From contig NZ_CALXYQ010000004.1 of the NCBI RefSeq assembly GCF_944393015.1, positions 78,965 to 142,964 of the forward strand: a DNA stretch of 64,000 nt. Direction: 5' to 3'. The position numbers and the translations under genes are program-made. This document shows, in pieces, positions 35,598 to 44,417 of this stretch. Origin of the DNA: an uncultured Brachyspira sp. (GTDB lineage Bacteria; Spirochaetota; Brachyspiria; Brachyspirales; Brachyspiraceae). The first letter of the stretch is position 1. Each line of letters begins with the position of its first letter. Below the pieces are notes generated by a model that ran no database searches, was not told where the DNA came from, and saw nothing but the letters and a program-made list of their open reading frames with translations.

Positions 35598-36881
35598 TTA
35601 AAAAATCTTCTTAACTATTATAGTTTCATCTCTTCCAGCACCTACTGAAACAATAGATATATCTGTTTCAATAACTTCGCTTAATCTTTTAAGATATTTT
35701 TTGGCATTTTCTGGAAGTTTATCATATTCCCTGATATCTCTTGTACTAGTTTTCCAGCCTTCAAACTCTTCATAAACAGGCTCAACTTTTGAAAGTATAT
35801 CTAAATCTGCAGGATATCCTTCCAATATTTCACCATTATATTTATAGGCAACACATATTTTTAATTTATCCAATTCATCTAATATATCAAGTCTAGTTAT
35901 GGCAATAGAATCAAGCCCATTAACATAGGAAGCATATTTAACAACGCAAGCATCAAGCCAACCGCATCTTCTTGGTCTTCCTGTAACTGTACCATATTCG
36001 CCGCCTTTATCTCTTATGAACTGACCCACATCGTCAAAAAGCTCTGAAGGGAAAGGACCTTCTCCAACCCTTGTAGCATAAGCCTTAACTACACCAATAA
36101 CATTATCAATTTTTCTAGGGCCTACTCCGGAACCTGTACAAGCTCCGCCTGCAGCAGGATAAGATGAAGTTACAAAAGGATAAGTACCATGGTCTAAGTC
36201 TAGCATAGTAGCCTGAGCACCTTCAAATAATATATTTTTCTTTTCTTTTATAGCTTTATTTAATATAGTAGTGGTGTCAGCAACAAAAGGTCTTAATCTA
36301 TCAGCATATCCTAAATACTCTTTTAGTAGCTCATCATAATTAACACCTTCATGATTATAAAGCTTTTTGAGTAATTTGTTTTTTAGCTCAACATTAAACT
36401 TTAATTTTTTAGCGAATGTTTCTTTATTCATCAAATCAACTATTCTTATACCCAAACGGCTTGATTTATCCATATAGCAAGGACCTATGCCGTTTTTAGT
36501 AGTGCCGAGTTTATTTTCTCCGAGATCCTCTTCCTGAAGTTCATCCAAAATTTTATGATAAGGCATAATAACATGGGCTCTGTCTGATATTTTAAGATTT
36601 GATATATTAACTTTTTTCTCTATTAAAGAATCAATTTCACTTAAAAAAACTTTAGGCTCTATAACTACGCCATTACCAATTACACAAACTTTATCTTTAT
36701 GAAGTATACCGGAAGGTAAAAGTCTTAATTTATATTTAATATTATCCACAACAACTGTATGACCTGCATTACTTCCGCCTTGAGAACGAACAACATATTC
36801 GCAATTTTCAGCAAGATAATCAACTATTTTACCTTTACCCTCATCACCCCATTGAGTTCCTACAATAATTACTGAAGCCAT
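35598..36881 (-). CDS. purA: Adenylosuccinate synthetase
   Basis: This cytoplasmic enzyme of AMP synthesis joins IMP and aspartate using GTP. The 427-residue length is normal. Hallmarks are VGTQWGDEGKGKIVDYL (the GTP-binding loop with catalytic Asp), SNAGHTV with the catalytic His, GTTKNGIGPCYMDKSSR, VTSSYPAAGGACTGSGVGP and the C-terminal TSTRDIREYDKLPENAKKYL region. The ribosome site AAGGAG is 8 nt before the ATG. It is a single gene with its own terminator. No purine riboswitch is visible upstream. Confidence 0.96.
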   Translation of the reverse strand: MASVIIVGTQWGDEGKGKIVDYLAENCEYVVRSQGGSNAGHTVVVDNIKYKLRLLPSGILHKDKVCVIGNGVVIEPKVFLSEIDSLIEKKVNISNLKISDRAHVIMPYHKILDELQEEDLGENKLGTTKNGIGPCYMDKSSRLGIRIVDLMNKETFAKKLKFNVELKNKLLKKLYNHEGVNYDELLKEYLGYADRLRPFVADTTTILNKAIKEKKNILFEGAQATMLDLDHGTYPFVTSSYPAAGGACTGSGVGPRKIDNVIGVVKAYATRVGEGPFPSELFDDVGQFIRDKGGEYGTVTGRPRRCGWLDACVVKYASYVNGLDSIAITRLDILDELDKLKICVAYKYNGEILEGYPADLDILSKVEPVYEEFEGWKTSTRDIREYDKLPENAKKYLKRLSEVIETDISIVSVGAGRDETIIVKKIF

Positions 36882-37062
36882 TTTTAACTCCTTATTCTAT
36901 TATTAAAAAATAGATATTTTATGAAAATTTTTGTAATAATAAAAAATTTCTATAAAACACACAAGGGCTATTATATTAATATTTTTTAAGAATTTCAAGC
37001 GAATTTGATTAGAAATTTCTATTCATAATAATGCTATGTTGATAATTTTATAGTATGAGTAC

Positions 37063-37323
37063 TCACTTATCATAATGGTATTTACAAGATGTTATTATTA
37101 ATTGATTATTTTCTATATGATATACTAATCTATGTTCTTTATTTATTCTTCTAGAGTAAAGATCTTTTTTATCATATTTTAATTTTTCTGCTTTTCCTAT
37201 TCCATCATAAGGATTTCTTATTATATATTTAATCAAGTCGTTAATTTTTTTTACTATTTTTTTATCTTCTGACACCCACTCTATATATTCCTGCCAAGCT
37301 CTTTCATTAAAAACTATTTTCAT
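37063..37323 (-). CDS. yoeB: YoeB family mRNA interferase toxin
   Basis: The 86-residue RelE-fold ribosome-dependent endoribonuclease aligns end to end with E. coli YoeB, and the catalytic set is conserved at the same positions: E46 (KAEKL), R65 (EHRLVY) and H83-Y84 (KYHY). It should therefore be active. Its ATG overlaps the stop of the upstream antitoxin gene (ATGA), so the two are coupled. Confidence 0.93.
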   Translation of the reverse strand: MKIVFNERAWQEYIEWVSEDKKIVKKINDLIKYIIRNPYDGIGKAEKLKYDKKDLYSRRINKEHRLVYHIENNQLIITSCKYHYDK

Positions 37324-37493
37324 TTTTCAAATTCTTCCAATTCTTCAATAGTTTTTACATAAACTTGTCCATTCTCTTCTAGTTTTATAGCTTCATCAAG
37401 GTATTTTTCTTTTTTTATAAAATCTAATACATTATTAACTTTTTCTTCAGGCATATTATCTATTATTTGTATTAATTCTTCTTTTACAGTCAT
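37320..37493 (-). CDS. Short antitoxin partner of YoeB (non-Phd/YefM type)
   Basis: This 57-residue frame runs from the ATG at 37493 (ribosome site AGGAGG, 7 nt away) to a TGA at 37320 that overlaps the toxin ATG. It begins MTVKEELIQIIDNMPEEKVN and ends EELEEFEK. The first part (helical, with NMPEEKVNNVLDFI) is like the short DUF2281/VapB-like antitoxins, not the Phd/YefM fold normally paired with YoeB. The acidic C-terminus would wrap the toxin. The family name is inference; the gene is well supported by coupling, ribosome site and promoter. Confidence 0.82.
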   Translation of the reverse strand: MTVKEELIQIIDNMPEEKVNNVLDFIKKEKYLDEAIKLEENGQVYVKTIEELEEFEK

Positions 37494-37514
37494 ACAATAC
37501 CTCCTAATTATTAG

Positions 37515-37542
37515 AGTATAGGATATTTTTTTATAAAATCAA
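37515..37542 (-). promoter_or_regulatory. Promoter of the toxin-antitoxin pair
   Basis: Minus strand: TTGATT, 16 nt, TATACT, about 22 nt before the antitoxin ATG. Confidence 0.6.
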
Positions 37543-37599
37543 GTTTTTTATATATTTAGTTTATAATAGGAGTATGATTTTTAGTTTTTTATTGTTCTT

Positions 37600-37775
37600 T
37601 TTATCGCGACTTCACCAAATAATATTATATCATTGATAAATTGGATACACTTTATGAAAGTGTAACTAAAAAACTGATTATTATTGTCTATATTTTTAAT
37701 TTTATTTTTTATATCAACTTTTTTTTGCCAATGCTACAGCAGACTTCGTCAAGTTGCAAAAAGACTAATAGTTTA
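37600..37775 (+). repeat. Family B repeat, decayed copy
   Basis: ttggatacactttatgaaag...ctaaaaaactgattatt (37631-37680) is similar to the inverse of 35320-35365. It is followed by tatcaactttttttgcc and cttcgtcaagttgcaaaaag, as in the other copies. A 76-codon frame here (37641) is read as repeat, not a gene. The rest of the 37494-37863 gap is AT-rich sequence. Confidence 0.5.
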
Positions 37776-37863
37776 GTATTAAAAATATTACAAACTATAT
37801 ATTGTTTTAATATTTCTATAATGCTTTATATAATTAAAAATACAAAAATTAATATAGGAAAAA

Positions 37864-38103
37864 ATGAATAAAACTATTGAGGCATTTAAAGACGATATAC
37901 ATAGCTCTTTAAAACTTAGAGAAAAAATTCTATTAAATATAGAGTCAAAAACAGAAAAAGAAATGATTTTAAATCAAGTTGAGCTATATTTTAATTTTGA
38001 AAAAGAGAATATTGAATTGGTTTATTTTGTTTTAGATAGTGATTATCCTAATGTAATTATTAATTTTAACGAATTAAAAGATATTATCAATAGTTTAAGG
38101 TAA
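37864..38103 (+). CDS. Small acidic protein upstream of the TPR-DUF2971 gene
   Basis: The 79-residue protein has an AGGAAAAA ribosome site and ends 8 nt before the next gene, so the two probably form an operon. It is predicted mostly helical (IEAFKDDIHSSLKLREKIL), with a beta-like end. No recognised family. It could be a partner of the downstream protein. Confidence 0.6.
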   Translation: MNKTIEAFKDDIHSSLKLREKILLNIESKTEKEMILNQVELYFNFEKENIELVYFVLDSDYPNVIINFNELKDIINSLR

Positions 38104-38111
38104 TTTATTTT

Positions 38112-40184
38112 ATGACTGAAGAATTAAGAACAAAAATACAAAAACTAATAGAAGAAAAACATTTTGAAGAAGCAATAAAACTATGCGATGAAGCCATTGA
38201 AAAAGATGATAAAGATTCTAAATTATATGTTGGTAGAGCATCATTAAAAAATGTAATAGGTAGATATGAAGATGCCATAAAAGATTATGATATAGCTATA
38301 GAATTAAATGATAAAGATCCACAATTTTATTGGCAAAGAGGATATTCTAAATCTAGTATAATAGATTATAATGGAGCAATTGAAGATTATAATACAGCTA
38401 TAAAATTAGGTATTAATGATCCAAAAATATTTTTAGATAGAGGTATTGCAAAATCATATTTATGTAAATATAAAGAGGCCATAAATGATTTTAATATATC
38501 TATAAAATTAAATCCGTGCTATGCAGAGGCTTATAATTTTATAGGTTCATCAAAATTAGAATTGGGATTGTATAATGATTGTATTAATGATTTTAATACA
38601 GCTATAAAATTAAATCCATATTATCATTTTGCTTATGCTAATAGAGCTTTATTAAATATGTTTTTTAAAAATTATGATCAAGCTTTAAAAGATTATGATT
38701 TTGCTTTAAAAATAGATAGTACTAACGTTATTTATTATAGATATAGAGCACAAATAAAATATATATTAGGAATGTATGGGGAGGCTATAGATGATGCCGA
38801 AAAAGCTATTAACTTATACAATAAATATATGGATGCTCATTATATAAAAATATTATCAAAAGCTAAATTAAAAAAATATATAGAAATAATTGATGATTTA
38901 AAATACGTAGCAAAAATTAATACTGATTTTAGAAATAATTTTATAACAGATATTATGAATTTATTAGAATCATATTATAGTGTAGAAGTAATATTTCAAT
39001 TGTTAATGAAAAATGAGAATGCCATACTATGGAGAAATGAACCAATAACAAATTTAATTTCTCGCTTTGATGAGAGTAAAAATTTTGATGATGAGCTTAA
39101 AGAAAATATAAAATATCTTTTGTTATACGAATATTTTTTACTTAAAATTTTAACTTTTGATACTGAAGAAGAAAATAATATAAAAATATCGCATTACACT
39201 TCTTTAGATATTCTGCTATTATTATTAAATGTTAAAGGAAGTACGAAAGAAAGCGGAAATATAAGAATAAATAATATAACAACAGCTAATGATCCTAAAG
39301 AAGGAAAAATTTTAGAAAGAATTTTAAATAAGAATAATATAAGTATAAAAATAGAAAATGATGAAAAAGCTTTAACATTACAAACATCATATTCAAGAAA
39401 TAAAGATTCTCTTACAATGTTTAGACTTTATGGTAAAAAAGAAAATAAAGAAGCTACAGGGATATGTTTAGTTTTAGATAATAAATATTTTAACAATACA
39501 TATACTTCGCCTTATTCTTATGAATTCAAATTAAAAATAGAAAATAATCAAATTGAAATGAATGAAAAAATTAATAAAGAAAAATTACAAGAAAATAAAA
39601 GAAATTTATATTGGGTACTTTATTATAATGATAAAGAAAATCAGCTTATTTATAATAAAGAAAAATCTAAATATGCAAGCAATATTATTGATTTAAATGA
39701 TTTGAATAGTCCTAATTATAAAGCAGATTTAAAAGAAGATGATAAAAAAGAAGATATGATTAAATATGCATTTGCAAAAATATTTCATTATACAGAAGAG
39801 ATTAAAAAACAAATAGAAGACCCAAAAAATAGTGAAAATTATAAAAATATAAAAAATCAATTATACAGCTATTTATTTGAAAATATAAAATACATAATAA
39901 AGCATGAAGCATTCTTTGAAGAACAGGAACTGAGAATGCTTGTAACAAATGATTATAAATCAGATGAAATATTAATTGATAATTATAATAAAAAACTTTA
40001 TATTGATTATATAAAACTTTTTGATGAAAATAATAATTATATAAAAGAAATAATAATAGGCTCTAAAGTAGAAAACAATGAAGCAGTTGCAGAATATATA
40101 AGGAAGGTACTTCACTCAAAAAATACAGAGATGAATAAATTGGATGATATAAAGGTGAGCATATCAGAAGCCCCTCTCAGATAA
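38112..40184 (+). CDS. TPR protein with C-terminal DUF2971 domain
   Basis: The product is a 690-residue cytoplasmic protein. Residues 1-255 hold seven or so canonical TPR units (for example YEDAIKDYDIAIELNDKDPQ, YKEAINDFNISIKLNPCYAE, YDQALKDYDFALKIDSTN). A helical linker follows. From about residue 355 comes a DUF2971 domain: ISHYTSLDILLLLL, then NNITTANDPKEGKILERIL, and FFEEQELRMLVT near the end. These carry the conserved HYT, NDPxEG and E-R signatures. The biochemical role of DUF2971 is not known; it is frequent in accessory regions. The TPR part is probably for binding another protein. Confidence 0.82.
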   Translation: MTEELRTKIQKLIEEKHFEEAIKLCDEAIEKDDKDSKLYVGRASLKNVIGRYEDAIKDYDIAIELNDKDPQFYWQRGYSKSSIIDYNGAIEDYNTAIKLGINDPKIFLDRGIAKSYLCKYKEAINDFNISIKLNPCYAEAYNFIGSSKLELGLYNDCINDFNTAIKLNPYYHFAYANRALLNMFFKNYDQALKDYDFALKIDSTNVIYYRYRAQIKYILGMYGEAIDDAEKAINLYNKYMDAHYIKILSKAKLKKYIEIIDDLKYVAKINTDFRNNFITDIMNLLESYYSVEVIFQLLMKNENAILWRNEPITNLISRFDESKNFDDELKENIKYLLLYEYFLLKILTFDTEEENNIKISHYTSLDILLLLLNVKGSTKESGNIRINNITTANDPKEGKILERILNKNNISIKIENDEKALTLQTSYSRNKDSLTMFRLYGKKENKEATGICLVLDNKYFNNTYTSPYSYEFKLKIENNQIEMNEKINKEKLQENKRNLYWVLYYNDKENQLIYNKEKSKYASNIIDLNDLNSPNYKADLKEDDKKEDMIKYAFAKIFHYTEEIKKQIEDPKNSENYKNIKNQLYSYLFENIKYIIKHEAFFEEQELRMLVTNDYKSDEILIDNYNKKLYIDYIKLFDENNNYIKEIIIGSKVENNEAVAEYIRKVLHSKNTEMNKLDDIKVSISEAPLR

Positions 40185-40207
40185 TTAATTATAAAATATA
40201 TAAAAAA

Positions 40208-41371
40208 TTATCTTGAATACATTTGACTGTTTCTTGCTTTGTAGCTGTTCATAAGTCTGTAAACTTCATCAGGATTCAAAGCCTGTTCTACATTTATGGT
40301 AACATTCCAAATATCGCCTCTAGAAAAATTTTGTTCCTGAAGTTGAGCATTACTTTGAACGGTGATTCTTCCTGATTTATTGCTTACAAGTTCAGCACCC
40401 ATTTCACCTACTATAGCAGATCCTCCGTCTGGAATAGTGTATCCTGTTGTACCGAATGCAAATTGAGGTGCTTGAGGAGGATTAGATTTTATCGCATCCA
40501 ATGCATTGGCTGATGACATTATACCAGAAGCTGCAGAAATTGCTGATGATATTGCAGTTGCTGATATTATGAGTCCCGCTGCAAATCCTGCAGGACCTCC
40601 TTGGGCAAATGAAGATGCAACTCCCAAAGCTGATTGAGCTATAGCAAGAGAAGGTATTAAAACTGCATCTGCTATTGCTTTTGATTTTTCCATCTCTGCA
40701 AGTTTTACATTATTATCCCACTCGGCATAGGCTTTATTGTACTCGGCTTGTGCTAATTCTTTTTCTAATAATTCTCTTTGAGTTTGTATTTCTTTTTCTT
40801 TTTGTAAATCTTCTTTTTCTTTATCCTGTTTTTTCTTTAACTCTTCTTTTTTTATTCGTATAGCTTCGGCACTCATAGCATCTTTATTTTCAATGGCTAA
40901 TTCTAATTCCTCGTCGAGCCTTGCTAAATAGTTTTCATAATCTTCATCATCTTCTAATTTTTTATTTTCTTTTAATTCCCTTTGATAATCATCAAACTCT
41001 TGAAGTTTATTTTTTGCTTCTTCGATTGCATTATCATATGAACTTAAATCATAATGAAAAAAGTCAGAAAAACTTGTACTTAAATCTTTATATATACTTG
41101 ATACGCTTGAAATAGAATCTTTTATGCCATCAGTGAAATTTTTTATATTAATACTTTTAATGCTTTCATCAAGAGAGTTTATAGATGATGATGTATTATC
41201 TATTGCTTTATTTGCTTCTTCTGCTGAGATGGTAAAGTCATTAAATTTATTTGATGAATCATTAAAAAATAAAGAAGATGCAAATGATGAATTTATTTTT
41301 TTTATACTGTTTTCTATATTTTGTAATTCTTTATTGGTATCAGAAATATTTTTGTTTAGATTGTTATTCAT
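40208..41371 (-). CDS. Phage tail tape-measure-like protein (short)
   Basis: The product is 387 residues. The first 130 are Ser/Asn-rich and helical. About 130-240 is a highly charged coiled coil (EELKKKQDKEKEDLQKEKE). A small-residue hydrophobic stretch follows (ALGVASSFAQGGPAGFAAGL). The C-terminus PQFAFGTTGYTIPDGGSAIVGEMG with AELVSNKSGRITV is the typical tail end of tape-measure proteins. It is much shorter than a functional tape measure of a long tail, so it is probably a remnant or a minor tail component. It lies last in a three-gene phage-tail block. Confidence 0.7.
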   Translation of the reverse strand: MNNNLNKNISDTNKELQNIENSIKKINSSFASSLFFNDSSNKFNDFTISAEEANKAIDNTSSSINSLDESIKSINIKNFTDGIKDSISSVSSIYKDLSTSFSDFFHYDLSSYDNAIEEAKNKLQEFDDYQRELKENKKLEDDEDYENYLARLDEELELAIENKDAMSAEAIRIKKEELKKKQDKEKEDLQKEKEIQTQRELLEKELAQAEYNKAYAEWDNNVKLAEMEKSKAIADAVLIPSLAIAQSALGVASSFAQGGPAGFAAGLIISATAISSAISAASGIMSSANALDAIKSNPPQAPQFAFGTTGYTIPDGGSAIVGEMGAELVSNKSGRITVQSNAQLQEQNFSRGDIWNVTINVEQALNPDEVYRLMNSYKARNSQMYSR

Positions 41372-41417
41372 ATTTATAAACCTTTTCTTTTAATTAACTG
41401 CCTATAACTAACTATAA

Positions 41418-43010
41418 TTAAAAACCGCTTTTATTTAATATTCTTTCAAGATTTTTTCTTCGCTCTTCCTGATTATATAAATAATTAGTGAGATTAATAT
41501 TCATCTTTGCAAGTTCTAAATCTATATTAAGGGCATTCTTTTCAAATTTATAATCTATAGTACGCACATTCATATCAACAACTCTTGAACCTATATCAAA
41601 AAAGCAAATGAACTTATCATATAAAATATTTCCTCTCTCTGAAGTTATTATAATATTTCTTTTGTCATAACCTCTAACATCGAATACCCCAAAGCCATTA
41701 GTAAAATACTTTCTTTGAAAATGTTCTTTGTCTTCAATTTGAAATACCGCTGAAATATTTTTATTTTTTTCTTCATCTTGAATACCATCAGAAAAAAATA
41801 TTACTATCTTTGTAATGTTATAACTTTGATTGCAAATCTGTTTATAATATCTGTCTATATCTGTAAGTGTAACTGACTGCTGCTGTTTATAATTAGGATA
41901 TTTTCTATATTCTATACTTGCATCAATGTCTATGATATCCGATGAATAAACTTCATTTAATCTGCTTTCTGTTTCTGTGAAATCATTAAAATCTATAATC
42001 TGATAAAAATTGTTAGTGGGCTTTAATATGCATTCTATACATTCATTAATATTTAAATCATAATTTTTACTGTTAAGAGTTTTTATTTTAACAATTTCTT
42101 TTTTAGTCTGATTAGTTAAAAATTGATAAGCGAACTTATAAGCTAAATCATAATTTTCTAATTTATATTCTATTTCAAATATATCAGTTTTTATACCAAT
42201 CTCTTTTTCTAATGGTATCTGTGGATATAGTTTATCGGCACCAACTATTTTTGGAAGAGTCCTGTATACTTCTTCTTCATTTCCTTCATCATCTGTAAGA
42301 GTATCTTTCATCTTAATAATATAACGGCTTACTAAATCTGCAGAATCTTCTTCATATTCACTATCAGAAAAATCATTATTATGCCAATTCAATTTTTTAG
42401 TAGGTATATCAGAAAATTCTTTAAAATAAAAATATCCGTTAAAATCTACTCCCCAGCACCAAGTATCAGATAAATTTTCTTCTACCTCATCGAGTATATC
42501 AGAAATATTTTTTCCGCTGAATGACATTGTTATTTGTTTATCATTATTAAGAGTGATATTTTTTTCATCGAATATTATATTCATCTCTTCAATTTTCTCT
42601 CTTAAAGATAAAACTATATCCAATGCTCCTTTAGTTGCCTCTAATATTAAATCGCCTTGTATATATTGATGAAGAAGTTTTCCCCATATTGGAATAATAC
42701 TTAAATTAAGTCCGGCATTATCTATACTTTCAACATATCCTGCAAATCTTTTTTTACCGTTCAAATAATATTCAACTTTATCATTTATATTAAAATAGTT
42801 AAGAGGTGTACTAAAACTTACTTTGCTTACATCACCGCCTCTTTTATTAACTTTAAACTCATAACTTGAATAAGTATTATAAGCATTTTCTGAATATATA
42901 TTTCCATTAATTTTTATATAAGTGCCGAAATCTTCAAAGTTAATATAAGGAGCTGGAGGAAGTTTATATATTTTATTTCTCAAAAAATGATAAGGCATTT
43001 TTTTCATCAT
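41418..43010 (-). CDS. Phage tail hub/tail-associated protein
   Basis: The 530-residue protein is encoded 13 nt after the Dit-like gene. Features suggesting a baseplate hub are the early GGDVSKVSFSTPLNYFNINDKVEYYLNGKKRFAGYVESI (short tail-hub beta domain with a ligand loop), WCWGVDFNGYFYFKEFSD and many short beta strands. No lytic domain is visible. The ribosome site AAGGAA overlaps the previous stop. The assignment rests mainly on gene order and domain feel, so a related baseplate role is possible. Confidence 0.6.
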   Translation of the reverse strand: MMKKMPYHFLRNKIYKLPPAPYINFEDFGTYIKINGNIYSENAYNTYSSYEFKVNKRGGDVSKVSFSTPLNYFNINDKVEYYLNGKKRFAGYVESIDNAGLNLSIIPIWGKLLHQYIQGDLILEATKGALDIVLSLREKIEEMNIIFDEKNITLNNDKQITMSFSGKNISDILDEVEENLSDTWCWGVDFNGYFYFKEFSDIPTKKLNWHNNDFSDSEYEEDSADLVSRYIIKMKDTLTDDEGNEEEVYRTLPKIVGADKLYPQIPLEKEIGIKTDIFEIEYKLENYDLAYKFAYQFLTNQTKKEIVKIKTLNSKNYDLNINECIECILKPTNNFYQIIDFNDFTETESRLNEVYSSDIIDIDASIEYRKYPNYKQQQSVTLTDIDRYYKQICNQSYNITKIVIFFSDGIQDEEKNKNISAVFQIEDKEHFQRKYFTNGFGVFDVRGYDKRNIIITSERGNILYDKFICFFDIGSRVVDMNVRTIDYKFEKNALNIDLELAKMNINLTNYLYNQEERRKNLERILNKSGF

Positions 43011-43023
43011 ACATAAATTCCTT

Positions 43024-43818
43024 TTATATTAATATTCCTCTTTTATAGCTTATAGAAGCCTTAACACAAGTTTGATTGCTTTCCAAATAAAATATATTAT
43101 TACCAACATTTAATTCAGGCTGAACTCCTTTATAATTATAAGATACTCCATTTACATTTAATTTCTCACCGTCAAAATCAATATTATAAACTCCGTTTCT
43201 TAGTTCTGCATTAAATTGTATTCCAAAATTCTGTCTATTAGCAAATAAGAATTCTAATGCCCCGCCTACAACTATAAACTCTAAATTAAAATTCACAGGC
43301 ACAGGAACTAAGCTTAATGATTTATAATTTATATCCTGTTTATTTTCTTCCGTAATAGGTAATTCATATTCCTCTTCTTTTTGTCTTAAAAAAACTTTAT
43401 CCAATGCTTCAAGTGAAATATCTATCACACCCAAATTATTTATATATTTTATATTGTATCCTCCAACTGATTTCATAATATATTCTGCTTCATAAATTTC
43501 ATTCTCAAATATAGTTCTTATAAAATATCTTTTAACATTGCTTGATAAAATCATGCTTGTATATTTAGTATATTGTTCTTCTATTCTTACCCAAGAACCT
43601 AATTCATTTTTATATTCATAAATAGGAATGCCTATATTAAAAGCTCTTCCGCTTGCGATATTTCCTATGCCTGTTTTTATAGAGTATGATCTGCTTCCGT
43701 CAGTTACTTTATAATCAGTTTTTATATCATCAGCCTTTATACTTTCTACTGTATTTATAATATCAAAAATCTCTTCTGAATATTTATCTCTTACTATCAG
43801 TTTAAAATCAAAAGCCAT
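43024..43818 (-). CDS. Phage distal tail (Dit-like) protein
   Basis: The 264-residue beta-rich protein starts MAFDFKLIVRDKYSEEIFDI and ends with a galectin-like strand set: VQPELNVGNNIFYLESNQTC followed by VKASISYKRGILI. The usual Dit C-terminus has a similar N-x-hhh-S pattern. It is the first gene of the tail block and has a strong ribosome site (GAGGAG). The name is provisional. Confidence 0.55.
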   Translation of the reverse strand: MAFDFKLIVRDKYSEEIFDIINTVESIKADDIKTDYKVTDGSRSYSIKTGIGNIASGRAFNIGIPIYEYKNELGSWVRIEEQYTKYTSMILSSNVKRYFIRTIFENEIYEAEYIMKSVGGYNIKYINNLGVIDISLEALDKVFLRQKEEEYELPITEENKQDINYKSLSLVPVPVNFNLEFIVVGGALEFLFANRQNFGIQFNAELRNGVYNIDFDGEKLNVNGVSYNYKGVQPELNVGNNIFYLESNQTCVKASISYKRGILI

Positions 43819-43904
43819 AATAAAAACTCCTCATATATTTATACTAATAGTAAAAAATATAAGTAATTATAAGCATTATTAATTCTATGATTTAAAAAAT
43901 TTTC

Positions 43905-44340
43905 TTTAACGCACGTTGAATATATTTTTATTTTTTATTTAAATTAGAATTATCAATAATCATATATTTTAAATTTTATTTATCGTGCGTTTGTAGTTTT
44001 TAATTTTTAAAAAAACTTGGGTGGGTGCTATAATTTCTAATGAAGTAATAAAGAACTTGAAAGTAAAAATAACAAAATAAATTAAAAAGCATAGAGGGTG
44101 GGCGAGTGTAATTAAATTTTAAAACTTAATTTACATACCCCGCCCTTTTGTTTTTTCTGCTTAACTTTGAAATTATAACTTTAATTTGTTTTGATGCTGA
44201 ATTAGAAATGTTAACGCCCGCCCTAGATTTTATTAGGTTTAAAATCTATTAAACGCACGTTTAACTAAGATTTAATTTCAATGAATAATTTGAAATCGAA
44301 ATAAATTTATATTTTTTGCTTTACTCTCCGTGCAGTATAT
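43905..44340. repeat. Family A repeat, full copy
   Basis: Module 1 acgcacgttgaa...cgtgcgt (43911-43990), outer left arm cttgggtggg (44020), inner left gagggtgggc (44095), the loop aaattttaaaacttaattta, inner right cccgccctttt (44138), outer right cccgccctag (44217), module 2 aacgcacgttta...ccgtgcagt (44253-44338). It explains the 43819-44417 gap. Confidence 0.8.
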
Positions 44341-44355
44341 GAGAATTTAAGAAAT

Positions 44356-44394
44356 AAAAAAGCATCAAGTATTTTTTACTAACTTGATGCTTTA
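44356..44394 (-). terminator. Terminator after the MCP gene
   Basis: AAAGCATCAAGT pairs with ACTTGATGCTTT. Minus-strand T residues follow. Confidence 0.8.
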
Positions 44395-44417
44395 AATTCA
44401 ATTTTTATAAAATGATT

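Noticed and set aside
37641..37871. 76-codon plus-strand frame
   Set aside because: It coincides with a decayed family B copy and overlaps the start of a better-supported gene.
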